Shown here: positions 52,247-64,000 of the stretch, piece after piece
Layout: every line of letters starts with the position of its first letter
Numbering within the stretch: the first letter of the stretch is position 1
Assembly (NCBI GenBank): GCA_013403005.1
Contig: JACBOA010000002.1
Span: forward strand, 15,001 to 79,000
Reading direction: 5' to 3'
Length of the DNA: 64,000 nucleotides
DNA from: Methanobacteriaceae archaeon
Lineage (GTDB): Archaea > Methanobacteriota > Methanobacteria > Methanobacteriales > Methanobacteriaceae
Position numbers and translations under genes: made by a program
Notes under the pieces: generated by a model
The model's input: the letters and a program-made list of their open reading frames with translations, nothing else
Told to the model about the DNA's origin: nothing
Database searches by the model: none

Positions 52247-52686
52247 ATTATCCCAAACTTCACTCTTTTATAAACATTATAGAACCAATCCCGGCCAGAT
52301 TTAATCTATTCATTCTAGAATCTTATAAAAAGATTTTGAATCATATTATATGATTTTAAAGAATATACCTAGAAACTGATTAAAGTTAATTTTTAAACTT
52401 ATTCTAAAAAGGGTAATTCCAATCATGTGATATAATATATAATTATATTTTAAAATTGTATTAATCACACCTACTATTTAATATCTTCATACTTTATTTA
52501 TAGATTTATGATTAGAATAATAGAACATATGTTTTATCTTTAATTTCCCAGAATAAGTGAATAATCTGCATTTCACTTCTATTACCCTCTTAATCAAACT
52601 GGTCATGGAAAAAATCAATGAAAAAATATTTCGGATTCTTGGTAGGACCCTATTTTTATTTAAATTTATATTCGACTAAAATGTGT
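52247..52686. other. AT-rich gap, promoter of the PhoU operon
   Basis: 440 bases, very rich in A and T. The promoter of the 52246 gene must lie here on the minus strand, but there are many TATA-like elements and I cannot choose one. No gene or strong hairpin is seen. Confidence 0.4.
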
Positions 52687-53493
52687 TTATTGGGTTCCCA
52701 TTGAGTTGTGACGGGTGGAGCAGACCACGTACTCCTCATTTTCTACCTTAACAGAGTAATTTGCCAGTAGGTTTTTTCGACCGGTTTCAGTGTCCACCAG
52801 GTTCACCTGAAAATTTTCATCTTCAAAGGAGAGTTGGTTGTATGATGGCCTGGTTTGACCCCTCAATTTCCGGGTGGTGGCAGTTCCTGAGTTCAAAGTT
52901 ACCATCTTCTCAACCATCCATACATTGGGAACATGTTTATGACCATTTAAAACCAGATCAACACCATTATCAGTTAAAAGCCTCAGTAAATCACCAGAGT
53001 CCAGTAAAATATTTCTTTCCCTACCGGTTTGAGGTATGGGCATGAGGTGATGGTGGAAAGTGACAACTTTACCCATATTGTCCGGTATTTTTTCCAGTTG
53101 AGTTTTCAACCACTCCATCTGATCAATACCAATCTGCCCATCATTAATATCTGGTTCAGATGAATCCAGGCCAATGATTGCATATTCCCCATCTTTGTCC
53201 ACATGCACAAACTTACGATGCCCGATGAGGTCTTCATAGTGGAGAAGACCAACATTACGGGCATCGTGGTTACCTGGAATTATATATGTTTTGGTAATAG
53301 TCCTTAATTCATCAGCAAAGGCAGCAGCTTCCTCATACTCATGAGGATATCCATTGGTTGTCAGATCACCGGAAACTATGATCAGGTCCGGATTCTCTTT
53401 TTCCAATTGTTGTAGAAGATTATTTTTCAAATCATGAGAAAAGTTCTTCTCTCCAAAGTGAACATCAGATATTTGAATAATTCTTTCTCTCAT
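52687..53493 (-). CDS. Calcineurin-like metallophosphoesterase
   Basis: A 268-residue soluble phosphoesterase with the complete metal motifs: ISDVHFGEKN, VSGDLTTNGYPHEYEE, IPGNHDARN, TFHHHLMPI and NGHKHVPN. The pattern resembles cAMP-phosphodiesterase-like (CpdA/ICC) proteins. The substrate is unknown. No membrane segment, in contrast to the other phosphoesterase of this window. Confidence 0.88.
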   Translation of the reverse strand: MRERIIQISDVHFGEKNFSHDLKNNLLQQLEKENPDLIIVSGDLTTNGYPHEYEEAAAFADELRTITKTYIIPGNHDARNVGLLHYEDLIGHRKFVHVDKDGEYAIIGLDSSEPDINDGQIGIDQMEWLKTQLEKIPDNMGKVVTFHHHLMPIPQTGRERNILLDSGDLLRLLTDNGVDLVLNGHKHVPNVWMVEKMVTLNSGTATTRKLRGQTRPSYNQLSFEDENFQVNLVDTETGRKNLLANYSVKVENEEYVVCSTRHNSMGTQ

Positions 53494-53721
53494 CTCATCA
53501 CCAGTATAGATCCCTTAACCAATACTATCACACCATTACACCAATTGAAAATATAATCAAGTGGTGTCTGAGCTTTATAGGTTTATAAATCTTACCTCTT
53601 TAAATACTTTAATGAGTCTTTTCGAGGATATTAATCTATCCTTAGGCTAAACCCTCAAACTTACAAAAATTTAACTCCATCTAAAGTTTAAAAAACTGTA
53701 AAGAATGAACAAAAGATTAAA

Positions 53722-53798
<77 letters not shown>

Positions 53799-53891
53799 GT
53801 AGTTATAATTAAACTTTTTAGTATTTAAACTCTTTTTTTATTTTTAAAAACTTATAAAAAGGTTGTTTAAACTCAAATTGTTAAGGTTATT

Positions 53892-53978
<87 letters not shown>

Positions 53979-54168
53979 TAACTCCAAGTGGGCGAACTTC
54001 ATATATTAAGTTAACGGTTCCTCTGGAGAATAAATCTCAAAAAAACACACTTTTGATTGTGATAAAAAATGTGAAAAAATTAACAAAAAAAGTGGTTTTT
54101 TAAAATTATTTATTCTTCATTAAGTCCTCTTTAAGCACCATACTACATTCCACTAATTGCAAGGGTAT

Positions 54169-54183
54169 CCCACATAGTGTGGG
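54169..54183 (+). promoter_or_regulatory. Hairpin/dyad upstream of the ferredoxin-GGR operon
   Basis: CCCACA-TAG-TGTGGG is a perfect 6-bp dyad (7 bp with flanking T/A) about 30 bases before the TATA-like ATTTTATAAATATAA at 54210-54225. It lies where an operator of the ferredoxin/geranylgeranyl reductase promoter would be. Confidence 0.45.
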
Positions 54184-54284
54184 AAGTCCACTGTGACCTT
54201 AAAAGGTAATTTTATAAATATAAACTAAATTATACTACTCATAGTGAAAAATGTCTAATATATCGTTGGCTGATGGGTGTGATG

Positions 54285-54450
54285 ATGATAATCTCAAAAG
54301 ATGAATGCGGATACTGTGGGTCATGTGTAGCGGTGTGTCCCCTTGGCCTTCTGGAACTATATGAGATGGATATCATTATAAAGGAAGGATGTGAAGAATG
54401 TTCTTTTTGTATTTATGTGTGTCCGCTGGGAGCGATAAAAGAGGGTAAGA

Positions 54451-54461
<11 letters not shown>
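54285..54461 (+). CDS. Small 2[4Fe-4S] ferredoxin
   Basis: A ferredoxin of 58-62 residues with two CxxCxxCxxxCP motifs: CGYCGSCVAVCP and CEECSFCIYVCP. I placed the start at the ATG of 54285 (MIISKDECGYCGSC) because GGTG lies just upstream; an ATG at 54273 gives four more residues. It overlaps the start of the reductase gene by 11 bases, so it is probably its electron donor. Confidence 0.88.
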
Positions 54462-55599
<1,138 letters not shown>

Positions 55600-55695
55600 T
55601 TATATTAGTTAATTATATCATTAACCACAGTAAATAGTAATAATGATAATAAAAATTGAAAGTTGCTAACTCAGTGAAATTGCCGGAGTAGTTTA

Positions 55696-57048
<1,353 letters not shown>

Positions 57049-57219
57049 ATTATTAATAAATTGAGAAATGATGTATTTTTGATTTATTTATGCTGAAAAT
57101 ACCTTCTCATCTATCTATGCTTTTAAATTCACCTTTAAAAACTTTTTTAGCTAATCTGAGAATTAAATACCTTTAGATCCGTAAAAAGTGAATCAAACTT
57201 TTGTTGGGTGAATGAATAA

Positions 57220-57807
57220 TTGATTAGAAAAGCTTCCGGGAAAAACTGTGAAGATACTGTTCAAGTATCTATTCAGGAATCCAAAAACATTTATTTTGCT
57301 GTTGGTGTTTCATCTAGTGGAAAAGTTGTTAGGGTCTTTCTCCCAGTTCCCAGCAGTGAGTTATTATATGAACAATTTTCCAATGAATTCAGTGATTTTG
57401 AATTGACTGATGATTATCAACCCCTTGTTCTGGAGATTATGAAAATTTATGATGGTAACGAAAGCAGTTTTAATCTGGATAGTGTAGAGTTATCTCTTAA
57501 TAAATCGGAACTAGTGAGGAACCCAATTAACAGTGAATTTAAACTTCGAGTATTAGAGAAGGTGCTGGAAATTCCTCGGGGGGAAGTTAGAACTTATAAA
57601 GAAGTTGCCGAATCTTTAAACAGTAGAGCTTGGAGGGCAGTGGGTAATGCCCTGGCAAAAAATCCGTTACCTCTGATTATACCCTGTCACAGGGTAGTTA
57701 AATCAGATCTAAGTCTGGGTAATTATGTTGGTGGTGTGGAAATGAAAAAGAGATTGTTAAAAAAAGAGGGGGTGAAGATTAACAGTCTACGGATTATAAG
57801 ACCATAA
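57220..57807 (+). CDS. ogt: Methylated-DNA-protein-cysteine methyltransferase
   Basis: A 195-residue O6-alkylguanine-DNA alkyltransferase. The active-site PCHRV is at 155-159 (Cys156), preceded by EIPRGEVRTYKEVAESLNSRAWRAVGNALAKNPLPLIIPC (HTH and the Arg finger), and the tail has VGGVEMKKRLLKKEGV. It removes alkyl groups from O6 of guanine by moving them to its own Cys. No ATG fits: the TTG at 57220 has GGTGA eight bases upstream, and other starts run into stops. Confidence 0.93.
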   Translation: MIRKASGKNCEDTVQVSIQESKNIYFAVGVSSSGKVVRVFLPVPSSELLYEQFSNEFSDFELTDDYQPLVLEIMKIYDGNESSFNLDSVELSLNKSELVRNPINSEFKLRVLEKVLEIPRGEVRTYKEVAESLNSRAWRAVGNALAKNPLPLIIPCHRVVKSDLSLGNYVGGVEMKKRLLKKEGVKINSLRIIRP

Positions 57808-57886
57808 CCTTCTTTTTTCTGCAGTGTTTAGTTTATGTTTAAAAATATATTGAAATAAACCATTCCCATAAATTTTTCTCTAAGGA

Positions 57887-58357
57887 CTACAGTTTATTCT
57901 GATAGGCTTTCATGGCTTCGTTAAGGACTTCTGTGTAAGATAAGTCTTTTTTAAGTTCTTCCAGATCTTCCACTGAGAAAATCTTAAGAACATTATCTTT
58001 GCAGGCTTCTACGCAAGCTGGGAGTATCTGGTCCTCGGCATCAAGGCATAATGTACATTTCTGAACGGCCTTTTTCTCCTCATCCATAACCAGCATACCC
58101 ACAGGACAGGCAATCATGCACAGCCTACAAAGAATACATGCATCTTCATCCACCATTAATGTGCCATCTTCTTCCCGTATAGCACCTGTTGGACATATCC
58201 TGGCACATGGAGCTTTATCAGGATGGCATTGCAGGCAGAACAGGGGTACAGTGCTGGTTTTCTTAGTCCGGGCCACTCCATGCACTTTCTTACAGGCATT
58301 GATGCAGTCTTCGCATTCACTGCAGCGTCGGGGATCAATTACCATCAGAGTCTTCAT
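57887..58357 (-). CDS. Polyferredoxin (four 4Fe-4S) of the CODH/ACS operon
   Basis: A 156-residue ferredoxin with four Cys clusters: CSECEDCINACK, CLQCHPDKAPCARICP, CILCRLCMIACP and CTLCLDAEDQILPACVEACK, the pattern of HycB/CooF-like electron carriers. It probably passes electrons to or from the CO dehydrogenase. The ATG at 58357 has GGAAAGTGAT upstream; the one at 58372 has none. It is the last gene of the operon, 32 bases after cdhE. Confidence 0.85.
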   Translation of the reverse strand: MKTLMVIDPRRCSECEDCINACKKVHGVARTKKTSTVPLFCLQCHPDKAPCARICPTGAIREEDGTLMVDEDACILCRLCMIACPVGMLVMDEEKKAVQKCTLCLDAEDQILPACVEACKDNVLKIFSVEDLEELKKDLSYTEVLNEAMKAYQNKL

Positions 58358-58404
58358 TTTATCACTTTCCATTTATTGCATTTAATAGCAAGTTCCATGG
58401 ATTT

Positions 58405-59796
58405 CTAGGACTTCTCCTTAAGTTTATCCAAGAAGTCAGGTATTCCTGATGAGTCTCTTGGACCAACCAGAACTTCCCATCCACTTTCGTCTTCAATCTC
58501 TCCACTGACCGGGGCGGACAATCCAGGTATGATTAGTGTACGGTTTTCTACTTTATCTTCAATTCCAGTTTCCTTGATAAGGTCGGCCACTGCTTCTGCA
58601 TTGAGCTGACCACCTGCCAGGGAAACATCAACTGCCCGGCCTTCAGTGTCCAGAACCAGGAGATAGGTGTTGGCTTTACCCTTTATATCTCCTTCCACAG
58701 TGTAGAAGGTTAGGGCAAAGTTGGTGGTCATGAGTACTGGTGAATCTTTGTCCACCTCACCGAATTCATACAATCCTGCGTCCACTGCCTGAGGCTTCCT
58801 GGGGTCTGTGTAGATGCCCTGTCTTAATGTTAGGACTGGTATTAATTCCCAGATGTTGGTTCCGTGGAATATTAAGATGTCTGCGTATTTATTCATAAGG
58901 GTTGCGGCTATGGTTGCCTCCCGGATACCGCCCTGCACTTCATCCTTCTCATATAACCAGGTGAGAGCTGGGATGCCCAGTAGGGGGAATCGGAAGTCAT
59001 CATCTCTTTCTTCCACTGCCAGTCGTCGGATCATGACAAAATCATCAAGGCTGTCACCAATTCCATCTCCCACAAAGGTACCTGGGTCCAGTACAATGTC
59101 CTGTATTCCTTTATCCCGGAGTGCTCGGCTCATCTGTTTCATTTTCTCCAAGTCGTTAGGAGAGAATATGGTCACTGGACAGTTGTATTCCAGGGCCAAT
59201 GCTGCCATTTCATCTAGGTTGTCCTGGTTAACCGCATATATTAATGGTCTTTCATCCCCCACTTTTTCCAGGGCTGCTTTCATGGCTTCAGAGTCGAATG
59301 AACAGAGTATTAAAGGTAATTTGGCTTTTTTTAGTTTACTGGCTGCTTCAGCGAATTTTGCTGCATCCCCAGATGCATTTCTAAGAGCGATGGCATCAAG
59401 GGTCAAGAGTTCCCCAATCCTTTCAAACTCGGTTTCCTCTATGGTTTTCACTCTTTCATTGAATGCTTCTTCATCCAGATTATCTGCGATGTCTATTACC
59501 ATTGCTGTGGGGTTGTAGTATGTTAACTCATATCTGTAAAGAACTTCATCTCCACCTATGGTAATGGTTTTATCACCAGTTCCTATGGTTATCTCGCGTA
59601 CTGCTGGTGCCAGCAGGGCTTCCAATTTAGAAAAAGCTTCTTCAGATAATTCTGTGCACATTTCCAGTTGGGCTTCTTTTTCTGAGAGTTTGGTGGCAAA
59701 AGCCATGCAGGAGGCCTCTCCACAGGCAGGTTCATCACAATCTTCACAGTTGGTTTGGGGTAAAAGTCTGTAAACATCCATTGCAGTTACTTGCAT
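58405..59796 (-). CDS. cdhE: CODH/ACS corrinoid-iron-sulfur protein, gamma subunit
   Basis: CdhE (463 residues) carries the corrinoid and a low-potential 4Fe-4S cluster that keeps it reduced, and passes a methyl group to CdhC. The cluster motif is in the N-terminus: CEDCDEPACGEASC with Cys17, Cys20, Cys25 and Cys30. The rest is a TIM barrel (SFDSEAMKAALEKVGDERPLIYAVNQDN) and a C-terminal corrinoid-binding domain. It is next to cdhD, with which it forms the corrinoid-iron-sulfur protein. Confidence 0.95.
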   Translation of the reverse strand: MQVTAMDVYRLLPQTNCEDCDEPACGEASCMAFATKLSEKEAQLEMCTELSEEAFSKLEALLAPAVREITIGTGDKTITIGGDEVLYRYELTYYNPTAMVIDIADNLDEEAFNERVKTIEETEFERIGELLTLDAIALRNASGDAAKFAEAASKLKKAKLPLILCSFDSEAMKAALEKVGDERPLIYAVNQDNLDEMAALALEYNCPVTIFSPNDLEKMKQMSRALRDKGIQDIVLDPGTFVGDGIGDSLDDFVMIRRLAVEERDDDFRFPLLGIPALTWLYEKDEVQGGIREATIAATLMNKYADILIFHGTNIWELIPVLTLRQGIYTDPRKPQAVDAGLYEFGEVDKDSPVLMTTNFALTFYTVEGDIKGKANTYLLVLDTEGRAVDVSLAGGQLNAEAVADLIKETGIEDKVENRTLIIPGLSAPVSGEIEDESGWEVLVGPRDSSGIPDFLDKLKEKS

Positions 59797-59809
59797 ATTT
59801 ATAACCTCC

Positions 59810-60973
<1,164 letters not shown>

Positions 60974-60985
60974 ATACCCACATCC

Positions 60986-61741
60986 TTAGTTACTTATGAT
61001 ACGGGATAATATCCCAGATACTGCCTTTACAGTATTAGATTGATTGGAGAGTTCCACCAGGGGCTTTCCTTCAATATCAAACTGGGCCACCTCATCATCC
61101 TCATAGATAACACCCAACATCTCCAGACCTGTTTCCTTAACCTTCTTCAGAATTTCAGCCTCGTTTTCTGGATTAACCCTGTTTAAGACCAGATAAAGAT
61201 TCTGGAACTTGATGTCCAGTTCATCAGCCAGCTGGCCAATTCTTTGAGCGGTGAGTATTCCCCTTTTAGACTTATCAGTGACCACCAGCATCACATCCAC
61301 ATTTTGAGTGGTTCGACGACTTAGGTGTTCAAGTCCGGCCTCGGTGTCAATGACAATAACATCATAATTGGATGATAAGTTTTCGATTATCCTTCGGAGC
61401 ATGTTGTTAACTGCACAGTAACAGCCACTTCCTTCAGGCCTTCCCATTACCAGGAGGTCGAAGTTGGGAGTTTCAATGATTGATTCCATGATTTTATAAT
61501 CAAGGATATCCCATTTGTTCACTCCTCGAGGAATTCTGCCCTTAGCAGTGTCTTCTTTTAATTCCTCCCTCACATCACCCACTGTTTTGTGCACTTCCAC
61601 TCCCAAAGCTTCGGGTAGGTTACTGTCAGGGTCGGCATCTATTGCCAGAATATCCTTTTCAGTTTCAGAAAGGGCTTTTATCAGAAGAGACGATACCAGG
61701 GTTTTCCCGGTTCCTCCTTTACCACTTACTGCAATGATCAC
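60986..61741 (-). CDS. CODH nickel-insertion ATPase (CooC family)
   Basis: A 251-residue MinD-like ATPase: deviant Walker A GKGGTGKT at 7-14 and a CxC (Cys107 and Cys109 in GSGCYCAVNN) as in CooC-type dimers, where a metal is held between subunits. It probably loads nickel into the CODH C-cluster or the A-cluster of ACS (CooC/AcsF). It sits between cdhC and cdhD, which is the usual place in archaeal operons. Confidence 0.9.
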   Translation of the reverse strand: MIIAVSGKGGTGKTLVSSLLIKALSETEKDILAIDADPDSNLPEALGVEVHKTVGDVREELKEDTAKGRIPRGVNKWDILDYKIMESIIETPNFDLLVMGRPEGSGCYCAVNNMLRRIIENLSSNYDVIVIDTEAGLEHLSRRTTQNVDVMLVVTDKSKRGILTAQRIGQLADELDIKFQNLYLVLNRVNPENEAEILKKVKETGLEMLGVIYEDDEVAQFDIEGKPLVELSNQSNTVKAVSGILSRIISN

Positions 61742-61887
61742 GTTAAAGCTCCATTTTCAGTTATTGATTATTTTTCTAATATTCTCAATTCCAATTCTTT
61801 TCAATTGTAATTCATGGTCAATTTCATAATCTTTCCACATAAATCCATATAAAAATCTATGCAGGGGATAGATTCTAGATTTTGAAG

Positions 61888-63294
<1,407 letters not shown>

Positions 63295-63406
63295 CCAATT
63301 CCTCCATTATAATCCGTATTTATCGGTTAATCGCTTTTAAATCTATTTATTATCCTCAGAAACTATACTGCTTGTTTATTGGTTTATTAAAGAAAAATGT
63401 TGTATT

Positions 63407-63922
63407 CTAATCCGAACCCATCTTTTCCAAGTATTTCATCCATTCTTCATCTTTCATATTGGGGAATGATGCATCTGCATTGGAATGGAAGAATTTACAA
63501 ATGGTAAGGGTCTTAAGGTGAGGTGCATAGTGTTTGAGGCTGGATAGGCCCTGTGAGCCTATATAATATATGCATCCCAGGAAAATCACCAGATCGTGTG
63601 GTCCTTCATCATTCACCCCCTGCCATTCTGGGTCTTTAAGGAGATTTACGATCTCAACCACTCCATATGCTGTTGAATTAAGTCCTTGATCCTTAAAAGA
63701 TTTATAAGCATCAGCAGTGGTAACTACAGGAAGGTTCCATTTTTCTGCTATTTTTTTGGCTAGTGTAAGGAGAGGCTCCTCCTTCACCAGTGGCCCTAAG
63801 ACAAAAAGAGGCCTTTTGGCTTTTTTAATCATTAATTCTGCAGTTTCTGGAGTTACCAGTAATGCCTGTTTTGGTCCGGCAATAACTGTGGGCTGATAGG
63901 GTATAACTCTTTCATTGGCCAT
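63407..63922 (-). CDS. cdhB: CODH/ACS epsilon subunit
   Basis: CdhB (171 residues) binds to CdhA in the archaeal CODH component. The fold is a Rossmann-like domain (IAGPKQALLVTPETAELMIKKAKRPLFVLGPLVKEE, LPVVTTADAYKSFKDQG, DLVIFLGCIYYIGSQGLSSLKHYAPHLKTLTICKFFHSNADASFPN), and a role in electron transfer with FAD has been proposed. Its ATG directly follows the cdhA stop codon with no gap. Confidence 0.95.
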   Translation of the reverse strand: MANERVIPYQPTVIAGPKQALLVTPETAELMIKKAKRPLFVLGPLVKEEPLLTLAKKIAEKWNLPVVTTADAYKSFKDQGLNSTAYGVVEIVNLLKDPEWQGVNDEGPHDLVIFLGCIYYIGSQGLSSLKHYAPHLKTLTICKFFHSNADASFPNMKDEEWMKYLEKMGSD

Positions 63923-64000
63923 TTAATCATCCTCCATTCCCATTAATGATGGTTCCTGGGGTATTTCTCTTGGCTCCCATCCCATTTCTTCGAGTATTTC
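63923..64000 (-). CDS. cdhA: CODH/ACS alpha subunit, 3' end only
   Basis: The last 25 codons of a gene on the minus strand: EILEEMGWEPREIPQEPSL then MGMEDD and stop, right before cdhB. Position and the GWEPREIP motif identify the C-terminus of CdhA, the CO dehydrogenase with the Ni-Fe-S C-cluster. The rest lies beyond the window. Confidence 0.8.
   Translation of the reverse strand, partial: EILEEMGWEPREIPQEPSLMGMEDD

Overview
The window is from a hydrogenotrophic methanogenic archaeon of the Methanobacteriales, most likely Methanobacterium or a close relative. The evidence is a complete mcrBDCGA operon followed directly by mtrEDCBAFGH, several methanogen-only accessory genes (Mmp7, Mmp10, Mmp14, component A2, ComB, CobY), a CODH/acetyl-CoA synthase operon, archaeal TATA promoters, GGTGA/GGAGG ribosome sites, and a moderately AT-rich composition with very AT-rich intergenic DNA. 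Almost all of it reads as core chromosome. The only clear mobile element is one IS630-type insertion at about 46.9-48.3 kb. No CRISPR array, prophage or defence island was seen.

Layout. 0-8.2 kb: 3' end of a SufB/SufD Fe-S assembly gene, PRC-barrel protein, CobY, an uncharacterised set of small membrane proteins with a two-copy CGAACAGTT motif upstream, an ArsR-like regulator, Mmp14, a universal stress protein and a Na+/Ca2+ exchanger. 8.4-18.3 kb (minus strand): the methanogenesis core, mcr then mtr, separated by a strong hairpin terminator. 18.5-21.4 kb (plus strand): two cobalamin-type radical SAM enzymes that probably methylate McrA (Mmp10 on Arg, an MgmA-like protein on Gln). 21.5-33.7 kb: an iron/Fe-S island with a metallo-hydrolase, a cation-efflux transporter fused to a NifX-like domain, two MinD ATPases carrying ferredoxin domains, two free NifX/ORP-like proteins, an Mrp/Nbp35 scaffold ATPase, two DUF134 regulators, FeoA/FeoB behind a DtxR-type box, DUF2124 and MCR activation component A2. 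33.7-46.8 kb: metallophosphoesterase, Mmp7 with a coupled unknown gene, TRAM protein, ComB, TraB-like protein, DUF1922, GTPBP1-like GTPase, tRNA thiolase, thiamine-binding protein, sugar aminotransferase, CPBP protease, Trm1. 46.9-53.5 kb: IS630 element, MFS exporter, PhoU-type regulator and a second metallophosphoesterase. 53.7-57.8 kb: tRNA-Thr, tRNA-Leu, a ferredoxin overlapping a geranylgeranyl reductase, a HEAT-repeat protein and MGMT. 57.9-64 kb (minus strand): the CODH/ACS operon cdhA(partial)-cdhB-cdhC-cooC-cdhD-cdhE-ferredoxin.

How the parts fit. Mtr (Na+-pumping methyl transfer) and Mcr (methane release) are the last two steps of methanogenesis; McrC, A2 and Mmp7 serve Mcr activation, ComB helps make coenzyme M and CobY helps make the corrinoid. 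CODH/ACS takes methyl groups from the same C1 pathway for carbon fixation. The Fe-S island probably supplies or senses metal clusters. Its most striking feature is that both DUF134 genes carry an identical 14-bp palindrome at the same place between TATA box and start codon, and a near-copy precedes a tiny unannotated membrane-peptide gene. A second genome-style signal is the repeated occurrence of exact 10-18 bp tandem duplications in intergenic DNA, several straddling stop codons.
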